The position numbers and the translations under genes were made by a program. From NCBI RefSeq assembly GCF_000801105.2, contig NC_079515.1, positions 18,933,407 to 18,997,406 on the forward strand: a DNA stretch of 64,000 bases. The letters are read 5' to 3'. Below the pieces are notes generated by a model that did no database searches, was not told the origin of the DNA, and saw only the letters and a program-made list of their open reading frames with translations. Of this stretch, positions 10,482 to 21,236 are shown in pieces (position 1 is the stretch's first letter; every line of letters starts with the position of its first letter). This stretch comes from Raphanus sativus. Its lineage: Eukaryota > Streptophyta > Magnoliopsida > Brassicales > Brassicaceae.

Positions 10482-10700
10482 TACACAAACCGGTTAAAGT
10501 TAAAAGTTTGTAGAGAGAGAAAGAGGAAAGTCTTCGTAGTGGAGAAAAATTTGTAGTGCTTTGCTATTATTATATCGAGGGTGAGAAAGTGATTACATTT
10601 GCAATGATATTATTACGTGGCTTTTATTCGATTATTAGTGCTCTGCTATTAAAGAAGAAGCTTCGATTTAACTTTCACCCCTCTACTATTGGACCTACTC
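10482..10700 (-). promoter_or_regulatory. MYC2 upstream region with TATA-like and ACGT elements
   Basis: On the minus strand a TATAATAA sequence (complement of 10567-10574) sits about 90 bases before the ATG, a plausible TATA box. An ACGT-core element (TACGTGGC on the plus strand, 10614-10621) lies about 135 bases before the ATG. ACGT cores of this kind are bound by bHLH/bZIP factors, and MYC2 genes are known to be autoregulated and ABA/JA responsive. The assignment is by motif only. Confidence 0.45.
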
Positions 10701-10852
10701 GGTGATATATATCTTAACCAGTGAGATCAACATCGTGCGGTTGTTGTTCGCGCGTCTGTCGCACTCTCTTTATTGTTCGGTCAAGATTCATTTATTTCTA
10801 ACAATAGTAGTGGACAGTGATGTGAGCCCAGTCGAAGGAAAAAGTGCCTATA

Positions 10853-11583
10853 TTCTTGGGTTCACCCCTAGAGTGAATCTAGAGGTTCACCAACCAATAG
10901 GAATCACTCATTTCACAATTGATATCTTTTAAATAAGAAAACAAAATATTATCAAGTTATATTATGTTTTTAAAATAAAAATGTTAAAAATAAATAAAAA
11001 TAGTAATATATGCAAAAAGTTAAAAATATTTTAAATCCGTCATCAAAACACTAAGCCTAAACTCTAAAATTTAAATTAAACACATTAAACATTAAATCTT
11101 AAAAATACCAAATCCTTAATCCTAAAAAAAGTTTAGGATTTACCCAAAGGTTTAGGGTTTAGAGTTTACGATTTAGAGTTTAATATTTCGATGACGGCAT
11201 TAAAATATATATATATATTTTTTGCATATACTAGAGTTTAGTATTTAGAGTTTAAGATTATCCAAGGGTTTAGCATATACCCAAGGGTTTAGGGTATACC
11301 CAAGGGTTTATGGTATACCCAAGGGTTTAGGGTATATCTAAGGGTTTAGGGTTTATGATTTAGAGTTTAGGGTTTATTTTATTCTTTGAAAATGTTAAAA
11401 TATATTTTTTAAATTATTTTTTGTAACTACTATTATTTATATTTGTTTTTATTTTATTTATTTTAAAACATAAAATAACTTGACAATATATTGTTTCCTT
11501 ATTTAAAAGATATCAATTGTGAAATGAGTAATTTCTATTGGTTGGGTGAACCTCTATGTTCACTCTAGGGGTGAACCCAAGAA
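10853..11583. mobile_element. MITE with long terminal inverted repeats, nested in the foldback element
   Basis: The ends TTCTTGGGTTCACCCCTAGA (from 10853) and its inverse (to 11583) are identical. Similarity in the inverted arms continues for roughly 150 bases (shared TTTCACAATTGATATCTTTTA). TA flanks both ends (10851-10852 and 11584-11585). Removing it approximately rejoins the two parts of the foldback left arm (AGTGCCTAT...TTTCAA), so this is a later insertion. No ORF. The TA duplication points to a Tc1/mariner-like origin, but the TIR is not one I can name. Confidence 0.8.
11145..11370. repeat. TTTAGGG-like minisatellite inside the MITE
   Basis: The core of the MITE holds imperfect copies of a 19-base unit, TATACCCAAGGGTTTAGGG (about 11258-11350, four to five copies). 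Looser GTTTAGGGTTTAGAG stretches lie on both sides. This resembles degenerate plant telomere repeat (TTTAGGG) but is not a telomere array. Confidence 0.75.
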
Positions 11584-12846
11584 TAACTCTTTCAACATCA
11601 ACTTTACGCGTGGTGTCTATTCCTTCACGAACTTTATAGCAGTGCGTATTCCATACTGAACTAAACAAATTTTTTAAAATACTATATGAACTTTATGCGT
11701 CGTGTCTATTCCTTCACGAACTTTATAGTAGTGCATATTTCACATTGAACTAAACAAAAATAAAAAAATACTGCATAGACTCTCAAAATAGTGCTTATTT
11801 CAATATTGAGCGTTAAATGTGTTAGTCATCCGTTAATTTATCAAAACAACGTCATTTTGAATAATTTTTGTGAAATTAAAAATCAAAATAAAATATAGAC
11901 TCTTAAAATTGTGCTTATATATATTGTCTGTCAAATGTAATAGTCATCCTTTAATTTACCAAAAACCTCTCAAAATTGTATTTATATATTGACTGTCAAA
12001 TGTGTTAGTCATGTTTTAGTTTATCAAAAGATTTTATTTTGAATAAATTCTATGAAATTATCCGTCAATTTGTAATTTTTTATTTTTTTATAAAATCTAT
12101 CAAAATGACGTTATTTTGATAAATTAACGTATGACTAATACTTTTGATTTCCTAAACAGAAAAATACTAACACTTTTGACGGTTAATGTACATATATATA
12201 TGACTACACCTTTGATTTGCTGACAAAAAAAAGACGAACACCTTTGACGCTCAAAATCGTGATTATATATATATATATATTGACCGTCAAAGATGTTAGT
12301 CTTTTTTTGTCAGTAAGTGAAAAGTGGTAGTCAAATCATACATTAATTTATTAAAACAACGTCATTTTGGATAAATTTGTTGTAAAATGAAAAAAAATTA
12401 AAAAAACGACGGACAATTTCATAAAATTTATCTAAAATAGTCTTTTGATAAAATCAATGATGACTATTACTTTTGACAGTCAATATATATAAGCAAAATT
12501 TTGAGAGTGTATTTTATTTTTAATTTTTAATTTTTAATTTCATAAATTTATACAAAATGACGTTGTTTTGATACATTAACGGATGACTAACATATTTAAC
12601 ACTCAATATTGAAATAAGCACGATTTTGAGAGTCTATGTAGTATATTTTTATTTTGGTTTTGTTCAATGTGAAATACGCACTACTATAAAGTTCGTGAAG
12701 GAATAGACACGACGCATAAAGTTCATATAGTATTTTAAAAAATTTGTTTAGTTCAGTGTGGAATACGCACTACTACAAAGTTCGTGAAGGAATAGGCACG
12801 ACGCGTAAAGTTCATATTGAAATAGGCACTTTTTCCCTTAGTCGAA

Positions 12847-13180
12847 CCGGGTTAGTTTTTTTTCTTTACCATATGTGAAATTTCACTCTTAATCGTATTA
12901 AAATTTGTAAAAATATACTCATTCTATTCCAAAAACATTCATGTTTTAGAAAAAAATAATTTTTAAAAAGATGTATTTCTAAAATTTCCAATTCATTTTT
13001 ATCAAATAATAATTGTAAATCATAAACTTTAAAAAAACTAATTGTGTTTATTAAATTTCTATTGGTTAAAATTGTGTGAAATATTTAATTACAAAATAAA
13101 TACATTTACAATCTTAATCTAATATGATTTTTAAATATATGTAAAAAATTTATAAATTTGATCAATTTATTTTTTATAAC
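12847..13180. other. AT-rich intergenic sequence
   Basis: No coding signal and no repeat that I can bound. Confidence 0.4.
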
Positions 13181-13184
13181 TGTG

Positions 13185-13325
13185 GAATCTCAAAGGTTTT
13201 CTAGGTTCAAAGACTAATCTCACGAGAGTCACTTAAAACCTCCATGGGTGGCTAATGCTACTCGAACCCAAGACAGAAACTCCAGCTGGAGCTCTTTTAC
13301 CACTATATCAAAGAGATTTGGTTAT
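13185..13325 (-). mobile_element. tRNA-derived SINE-like remnant
   Basis: On the minus strand a Pol III A-box-like TATAGTGGTAAAAGAG (complement of about 13292-13307) is followed after about 25 bases by a B-box-like GGTTCGAGTAG (complement of 13258-13268). This is the promoter spacing of tRNA-derived SINEs of Brassicaceae. The 3' part runs into AT-rich sequence near 13180. No target-site duplication found. Confidence 0.5.
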
Positions 13326-13329
13326 CAAT

Positions 13330-14225
13330 CTAAAAAAAAAAAACTAAATAAACAATTATTTCTCCGACTGAAAATAGCTATTTTTATAGTTAAAAATACC
13401 AAATAACTATTTATATATAAAAAAATTGCAAGAAAATATCCCAGGTCACTAGTTACAAAATATATAATTTATTTCTATAAAATTCAAATTATTTTTGTCA
13501 TAGTTCAATTAATATTAAGATGTCCATATATCTATATAACGTGGACAGTGGCTTATTAGTAAATGAAATTGCTGGAAAGAAAATAGTTAATTTTGTCTGT
13601 ATGTAAAACTACAACAAGGTGCACAACAAGTGAGAATCTCAATCTCCCAAAATGATTCTTGTCTCCTTCGCTAATTATTTTGTTGACGAAACAAAAAAAA
13701 ACTAATTATTTACTTGACCAACGATATTATTAGCACATGCTTTAAGAAAGAAAGAAACTCTTTATAATATTTTAGTCACATTCACACTACACGATGAACA
13801 CATGCTACCTAAGTTAAATTATATTACTCATTTTAATATATTGAAATTTGTATCACCATCTCAAATATATAGTTTGATTTTTTTTTCTAGAGTAGAGGAT
13901 TTCTATAACTAAGATGAAGTTTGTTTTGATGTATTTTTTATAATAGTATTTATCTACATATATAGTAAAAGTAAAAAATAATTTTTTTATGTATAAAGAA
14001 AAGAATAATATTTTTGATGAAATTTAAAATTTATTAATCTATCAAAAAATGTTATGCACAACTCTCAACCTTTAGAATGTGAAATCTTTATGAAAAGATA
14101 TAAAGAAAAAATAATGATCAGATCTATGTGGTAATCTGAAACCATCTTTGTAAAAGATCTCCATATTTACAATATGGATTGTAATGAAGTGAGACGATCC
14201 TATTTATGACAGTTTTTTCTATCAC
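13330..14225. other. AT-rich intergenic sequence
   Basis: Nothing recognisable; only AT-rich runs and short ORFs without domains. Confidence 0.4.
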
Positions 14226-14610
14226 TCATCTCAGTTGATCAGTGTTCGTCAAGGGCTGGTGGTGTCTCCTTACGTTCCTTTCTCTCCACATGTGATAGAT
14301 CCTACTCTGCAGTAACATTTTAGCAAGAATTGTATCCAGTCTCTTCTCTCCCATTCGCTGCAAACAATTTATGGTCCATTGCCAATCTGGCTGGTTTCCC
14401 TTCCAAAAAGCCGGCCAACATAACTTTCCCAAACTGTGTAAGAGTATGGACAACAGAAGAAGAGGTAATCTCTTATCTCATCTTTCTCATCACAAAGCTC
14501 ACAACCCTGCACCAGACCCAAAGTACCGTGGTTCTCACAAGGAGTCCCACGATACTCCTTTATCACTTGGTTAGCCATTAAAGACAGACTGTCTACAGGG
14601 GAGAGAATGA
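14226..14610 (-). pseudogene. LINE ORF2 fragment (RT zinc-binding region)
   Basis: Two overlapping minus-strand frames carry the plant zf-RVT module found at the C-terminus of LINE ORF2. One (14369-14578) holds CENHGTLGLVQGCELCDEKD, DYLFFCCPYSYTVW; the next (14226-14453) continues with WTINCLQRMGEKRLDT, LLQSRIYHMWRERNVR. A single frameshift near 14400 separates them. There is no upstream RT and no clear poly(A), so this is a short fragment of a dead element. Confidence 0.75.
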
Positions 14611-17600
14611 GGCAATTGGGTCTGGTGAAGAATAGTATTTTTTTTGTTCCTTAGTTAGAGTGAGATTATATTTAATTGTGTTCTAAAAGTTGGTCTATTG
14701 TAAGTAGCAAATCGGTTTTAAACAAAACGATTTTTTGAACAATTTTTCTAACATTGGTCAAGCGTATGCGGTAAATCGAATCTAAACGAAGAAATTTTTT
14801 GAACAATTTTCTAAAATTGGTCTAGACATTTAAAAAGCCGGTTATGACTCCTATATAATCAATTATCTCATATAAATTGTTCTAATTACCGCCTAATGAG
14901 TTTTTGAACCCTAGCTCTAAATACTAATATAAAGGTAAACATACCAATAGGTTAATGATGTTCTCAAAAATTAGGTCTAGTGAATAACATAATCATTTGG
15001 CATATTTTCGTCCATGCATATATTTATCAAAACAATAGACTACCATGGTCTAATCACTCATAATTCCCTCTCTCTTTTTTCTTCTGAAACCCGGTTTTCA
15101 TCACTCTAATTATTATGTTCAAACTCTTAATTAAAGGCCAAAAAGATAAATAATACTAAAGATCAAATAGTATATACTTAAATACACACTAGGCTTACTT
15201 TTTAGCCCAAATCTTGACCATGCCCATAAAAATCGTACACAAGAAGTTGAGAAAGATGGTCACATCGATCAGAATCAACCTAAATGAGAGCCACTATCGT
15301 ATAAAGGAATAACAAAATCAGATTTTACTCCGTGAACTCGAACCAACAAATATCCTAGGCAGTTACGATATTCATGAACTCAGATCTTGACTTGACCCTG
15401 AGTGATAATGACGAGGCTGGTAAACGATCTTTACAGCTAGAATTTGATACAGAAAGAAGCATCGATGTCCGATCACGCTTGACAATGATAAAGTAAAAGG
15501 ATATTCCCATTGGTACTAATATTCACGAAGACAAAAGTGGGAACAACTTCGAGATCATAGTGATCGAGCGAACAAGAAGAGAAGAAGATATCAGGAGAAC
15601 GAAACAACCAGATGGAGAATAGAGAGGAGAGGGGAGCAAGAGAGAAGGGGAAATGAACACTCTTGCTTACACACACACATATTCTTCGACCTCGAGCTCT
15701 CATTTCCTAAACACTTTGACCTTGTTTTATACCTTGTTCATCATTAGTTCAGTCTCATTTGTGTTTATCAGCACTTGTAAATACTTTTTATATTAACATA
15801 TAATCCATTTTTATAAAATTGAGTATTCATCATTCTGAGACCTAACACTTTTTATTCTTAAGTAGACGTCGTTCTTTTCTATATGGTTCTACATTCCTGC
15901 AGTTGGAAACTACAAACAAACCCCTTTTATTTTAGCTTAACTGTACTCTCGAAGAGTCTACATTTTGAGTCTACAACTTGATTTTAATATATTCTATGCT
16001 AAGCAATCATATTATCCAATCTGTGTATTCTCTCGAAGAGGCTACAACTTGAGTATACAAGGCCACATTGGGAATGAACCATATCTAGCGGACCAAAAAG
16101 TTAAGGACGAGTCTTGAATATATTGTTTGGGTCTGGAAGCTGTCGTCATTAAAAGACATTAGGATAATGTGCATGTTAGGAATAAGTTTTCGGGACTACA
16201 CCGTGTAGGCGGAATGATTCGCCTCACTAAGAAATTGTAGAGTCTAGTATGCCTTGTTTAGTGTGGCAGGTTCTAAGAATTGGTCTGGGTTGGCACAAGA
16301 CAGGCGGGCGATGGGTATGAGTGGTATTCGAGTCATTTAGGTCTAGTGTTGTATAAGATCGATATGATTATATTTAAACTACAATATAACAAATCCATTT
16401 TGATTTATACAATGAGGCCATATGCCTTTCTTTGCTTCTGTGTGTTTAATTTAGTAGTTAGGGAATCATGGTTAGAACCTCATTTGAAAATTACACTTAA
16501 ATGGGATAAGAACCTTAAAATGTAAGTGACCAGACCGAGTCGCCTATCGGCCTGAATCGTGACCGGTTCGAAGTAGCATTCGGTCGGGTCTTACAGACTT
16601 CGCATGGGGAAATTGAATTCTGACAAAAAGATATAAAATTGAATTATATTTCCAGTGTCACCAGTTTGAGGTCGAGTCAATGGTTAGATCAAAAGTTATG
16701 CGTGTTTTACTGAATACTGATTTGTATGATGGCTCAGTACCATGAAATTTATGTTTGGTTTTCCTTATTTTACGATATCGTTAAGCCTCAAATTCGACCA
16801 TGATGTGTTTCTGAGTATATCTTTTATTTTTAGCCATTTTTAGGCTAATTAAGCTTTTTTTTTATCAGACTTGTTGGCTTTGGATATTTTGGGGAGATGA
16901 ATATGTACCTTTGGAGAACATTTCTTAACCCCTATTTTGATTTATAATTCCATTATGCATTATTCATTATCTCTTTGTGTTTCTTGTACCATGTATGACT
17001 AGTTCATTAGTTAGGTTTAGGATTTCAGTTCATGGCTTGATGATTGCGATTTGTTTAAATAGGGAAAAATTTATCGATTTCTTAATCTAAGTTGTTCTTT
17101 ATGCTTGCATTGTATTGATCACTTAGTTACTGGTTCATAGATTATTTATTTATTGCATTGAAATTGATTGATTAAATTCTTGAGCGAACTTAGATCATCG
17201 AAATATTCCGAGCCAATTGAATTTGATCTGAAGGAGTTTCGTGAACATATCAAAATTATTTTTATTGTATATTTAGAATATGACATTCAACGAAATGTAG
17301 TCTATAGAATTCTAATACATAGGGTTTAATACTACATAAGTATGCTAATTTAATTAAAAGATTTGAGTACTAGAGCGGGTTTTAATACATTCTATGTTGA
17401 ACAATCATATCATCCAATATGTGTTTCCTGAGATTCCTTAGCCCTGGCGCTTTTTAAATTTACAGCATTGTTTGCCTTCTGCTTTTATATTCTCAAAGCT
17501 GACAACTACAAACAAACCCCTTCTATCTTACTTAACTTTACTCGTGAAGAGTCATTGTGTAACGTCAGTCTTTGTGAATTTAATTCATGAGTACTATTTC

Positions 17601-17680
17601 TCACTCTTATGCTCTTACAGGGTCTATTTTGTGGTTAAAACATGATCAAATCAATATCAACGGGAATTATAATATTAGGG
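14611..17680. other. Unassigned repeat-rich intergenic sequence
   Basis: No supported gene. Two sequence blocks occur twice in diverged form. ACTACAAACAAACCCCTT is at about 15910 and 17507. TTTAATATATTCTATG (and variant) followed by CAATCATATYATCCAAT is at about 15983 and 17381. This suggests an old duplicated repeat about 1.4-1.6 kb apart. Short ORFs at 15473-15703 and 16280-16525 show no domain. Confidence 0.35.
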
Positions 17681-17686
17681 TCAGGG

Positions 17687-17750
17687 CCGGTTTAGCAGGG
17701 AAGGTGAATCGTGCACATCCGGTTTAGCAGGGAAGGTAAATCGTGCACAT
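17687..17750. repeat. 32-bp direct tandem repeat, two copies
   Basis: The unit CCGGTTTAGCAGGGAAGGTR followed by AATCGTGCACAT is present at 17687-17718 and 17719-17750, with a single base difference. No function assigned. Confidence 0.9.
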
Positions 17751-17836
17751 ACCTCTGAACCCACTTACAATATGATGAGTGTAGAATTGTTTTTTTTTTT
17801 TTAAAAAATTGGTACAATTTGTTTTTGTATTTACTG

Positions 17837-18219
17837 TTGGACCCAATTTTGGACCTAAATTAAATGGACTATGATTAAAGCAAATGGACCACAAAAGGGA
17901 AAGCCCATAGCGACGTCAACGAAGTCGAAGAGAACTCGCCGAAGTCAAGGAGATCACGGAGTCAGTTACGGGGATAACGGAGTCGAGATTATAAAAGGAA
18001 GGAGAGATCAACATAGGAGACACAGCGAAAACCCTAGAGAGAGAGAGAACACATTACACACTTTTACCTTTCTAACTTTATCTTAGATCCCGATCTTGAT
18101 CTATCTATTAGATATAGTCAATCTCTTTGTTATTCCTTGTAAAAGACCTCTTATTCAATAAAAGTCCATTTTGTCAACTGAATTACGATTATATCGTTGT
18201 GTTTTAAGGATATCGTTGC
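17837..18219 (+). mobile_element. Candidate solo LTR
   Basis: The block begins TGTTGGACCC and ends in CCTACA. It contains a TATAAAAGG-like promoter (near 17991), a GC-richer 5' part, and an AATAAAAG polyadenylation signal near 18159. That is the U3-R-U5 layout of a plant LTR. No matching 5-bp duplication was found at the ends, so the boundaries and identity are tentative. The 71-codon ORF at 17871 is not convincing as a gene. Confidence 0.35.
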
Positions 18220-18551
18220 CTACATATTTTGTCATTCTCGAGTTTACTTTACAAACACTACAAAATACTGAGTGTAGATTTTAGGTTCTACATTTACAGT
18301 GTTGAATTTAGATAAAATTTTAAATAATTAATAATCAAAGTTTTTTTTATATGAAAATGAAAACAATAATATGTGTTATTTATTTTAAATTATTAATACC
18401 TCTTTAATAATAATATAAAAATTAGTATGCAGTGCTAGGAAACAACAATTTTTTTGTCATTCACATGGATGCGGAGTTACCAGTGTGATTCGCAGAATCA
18501 ATATGAATATTTGTATGTTGATGATTAAAAAAATTGTGAGGTCCCTTCAAC

Positions 18552-19165
18552 TGTTAGGATTGTGAAAGGGTATGTCTAATTATTTATTATCTTATTAGTA
18601 TGATATTATCTATTTTGGGCCTAAGAGATTAGTATGCATAGATTTAGTTTTGGATTTCTTCCCAAAAGGCTTCATACTAATTAGAATAGACATCTCTTTA
18701 TATATTAGACATTCTTTATTCAAACTTCCCATGTGGGATTTTGTTTGATACTTCACATTTTCCTCTTCAAAATAAGGACCATACTAATCTCGTGTGTTCT
18801 TCCTTTACAACATCACATGTTTCATTATCTTCTGACTAATTTCTGTCACTTACCTTCCCTTCTGATTTGAAGGATCTCATTCCTATTTGAAAAATATTTT
18901 GGTATTCTCGTAGATTTCGTCATCCCGATCTGTTATCAATTGTTGGGTTTTCTTCAAACATATATTTAATTTTTTTTAGTATCTAATTAGTGCGATATTG
19001 TCTATTTTAGATCTAACAATCTGGTCTGCATGAATTTATTTTTGAATTCTTTTTTAAAGAGTTTCATACTAATAAGAGTTTGAACATTTTATATATATAT
19101 ATATATATATTTAAACTTCTAATGTAGAAACACTCTATTTAAACTTCTAATGTAGAATTTCACAT
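18552..19165 (-). mobile_element. Degenerate TRIM-like LTR pair
   Basis: Two diverged direct copies start TGTTAGGATTG (18552) and TGTTGGGTTTT (18941). Each contains, in order, GATATTRTCTATTTTRG, a GCATGAATTT/GCATAGATTT block, AAAGRSTTCATACTAAT, and a CTTCYMATGTRGRA end. About 160 non-coding bases separate them. Just before the second copy, AACAGATC can be read on the minus strand as part of ATTGATAACAGATC. This resembles the initiator tRNA-Met primer-binding site TGGTATCAGAGC next to an LTR. The size and lack of genes fit a terminal-repeat retrotransposon in miniature. Both copies are strongly decayed. Confidence 0.5.
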
Positions 19166-21022
19166 TAACAAGTTAAGCCGGCTTGATAAGAAGAGCAGCG
19201 TCCGAATCCCTCAAGTTCTTTTTCTATTATTTTTATGTTGTTTAGTTAAATAATAGGCCAGCATATATTTTTGCTTCTAAACTTTTATTTACCAGGTCTG
19301 GCTCTAGAATTAGTATCCAAAATAAGTGTTTAAAACATATATAAGTACTAGATATATGCGTTCAATATCCTTTCGGGTTCATATCGTATCATTTAGAATT
19401 ATAGGTTCAGCTTGTTAAGTCTTATTCTGATTTTATATATGATATAATTATTTAGTATCATGGAAAAAACATGTTTTCAACAAAACTAAGTTTGGATTAG
19501 GATAATACAGCTTCAGGTTCGAGTAGTTTTGTGGACATATCAAAAAATATATATATATATATATATATATATGTGAAGTTGAGTATTTAATGTACTTATT
19601 TTAACAGTATATAATGTACTTATATAGGTTTTGAATACTTTTTAGGTGCTAATTTAGATATTCCTTTTTTGGGGATTTATATGATTTCCAGCACATGTTC
19701 GGGTTCAAGTTTTGGGATTTTGCGACCTACTATGTATCTCAATATTCAATTTTATGTTTTTTTTTATATGATCTGTAAAAATACTCGAACTCAGTTTTGT
19801 ATTATCTGAACCAAACGGAGCCTGTTTTAAAACGAGTTTTACATAAGATTATATAAATTATATATGAACATGAATGTTATAAACTGAAACCAACACGATC
19901 AGATATAAACCAAAATGGAATATACGATGTTGAACTCAAAATTCCCAAAACCATATCCGAGTGGGTACCATGCTTAATTTAGAGCACTAGTAAAGTGTTT
20001 TGAGAACTCTTTGATATTTAAATTAATATCTTGTCTTAAAATTTGATCAAACCTATATAGTATCAGAAAAGCAAGAAAATCATTCTAATATAAGATCTAT
20101 TAAAAATGCTGATATCTATATTATAAATTTATCACAAGTTTAATTGGACACAATGAACTATTAAAAATGAGAAAATATTAAAGCAATATTATATTTACAA
20201 AATTTTCATTTTCTATTTTTATCAAAATAGGAATTTTTCTTTTTGACAAAGTAAAAGGTCTGTTATTGAAATGTGAGCAAAATAGAGATTTTCATGCGAA
20301 TAAACGCGAACTATAAATTTAAGAACTTTATTCATTTAAGAGTATTTTGAAATTTCCTAATTAGAATAATTTTAGAGTGGAAAAGTCTGGCATTTTTTAA
20401 TCTTATAGTCACTTATCAGCAGATGATTCTTAAATAAAAAGAAGCACATTCAAACTACTAGTGTCAAAGACAAGTAATAATAAGTTTATCCGTCAAGTCT
20501 TTCAAAATTTATACGATCTTGTCCAAAATATCAAAATTAGGTTAAAATTTGACACTAATTGAATAGCCTAGCTTTAATAAAATGCATGAGAAATTTAGTT
20601 AGTATCAACTATCATTGTCACTTTTGCAACTGATTACTCTCAATAAATAAATAGATTTGCAACATATTGTTTTCAATAAATAAAGAAAATTTTAGAACCA
20701 GAAAATAACCTGTTTTATAAGTTATTTAGAAGATATTAAACTTCTCAAAAACGTTTTAACCATTTAGAACGCAATCATGTACCAAAAACGGAAAATCAAA
20801 GCAAATAGTCTCGCATGCAGAGTTAAAAAATAAACTTCGTTTGTTTTCATACAGATGCAACATTATCAGTTTAGTTTGTAGATTATTTATAAATTTGTCT
20901 ATGTTGATGATAAATTTTTTTTAAATAAAAAGTAAATTAGATATTTACCTAAACTAAAATACAGATGATAATACATAATTGTTTCAAAATAGTGGATGAT
21001 ATTTAGCCTAAACACATTTGTA
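19166..21022. other. AT-rich intergenic sequence with AT microsatellite
   Basis: Contains an (AT)n run at about 19547-19571; a (TA)n run just upstream lies inside the TRIM-like copy (about 19091-19110). No coding signal or bounded repeat otherwise. Confidence 0.45.
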
Positions 21023-21236
21023 GTGAAACCACATGTTTCTATTAAATGCATGAGAAACAAAATGTTACAGCTTAAGCTAGTGGGCCAAGCGGCCCGAGTT
21101 CAATTAAAATATTTAATCTGAAATATTAAGTCCAAACAGGAAGTACTAATAACACCAAGGGCCTAACCCAGCAGAGGTAGTGATCTTTGGAGGTAACGAT
21201 GAGGGAAAAACGCTCTAGCTTCTTCTTCACTTCATC

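Larger units (their letters stand above)
10837..12837. mobile_element. Large foldback (inverted-repeat) element, interrupted by a MITE
   Basis: The ends GGAAAAAGTGCCTAT (10837) and ATAGGCACTTTTTCC (to about 12836) are inverted copies. Long inverted arms follow inside. The left arm from about 11600 includes GTGTCTATTCCTTCACGAAC twice, and the right arm up to 12830 has the complement, also twice. AGTCGAA flanks both ends (10830-10836 and 12840-12846) as a probable target-site duplication; the adjoining bases differ, so its true length may be 7-9. No coding capacity was seen. A non-autonomous Mutator-like (MULE) foldback element would fit the long TIRs and 7-9-bp duplication, but the superfamily is inferred. 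The middle (about 12050-12350) has additional shorter palindromes. Confidence 0.75.

Noticed and set aside
11145..11370. Possible telomere or subtelomere
   Set aside because: TTTAGGG-like units are degenerate, few, and enclosed by a MITE; not a chromosome end.
15473..15703. 76-codon minus-strand ORF
   Set aside because: No domain or conserved pattern; surroundings repetitive.
19170..19215. Possible SINE or tRNA-like head with GTCCGAATCCC
   Set aside because: Only a B-box-like motif; no A-box at the right distance.
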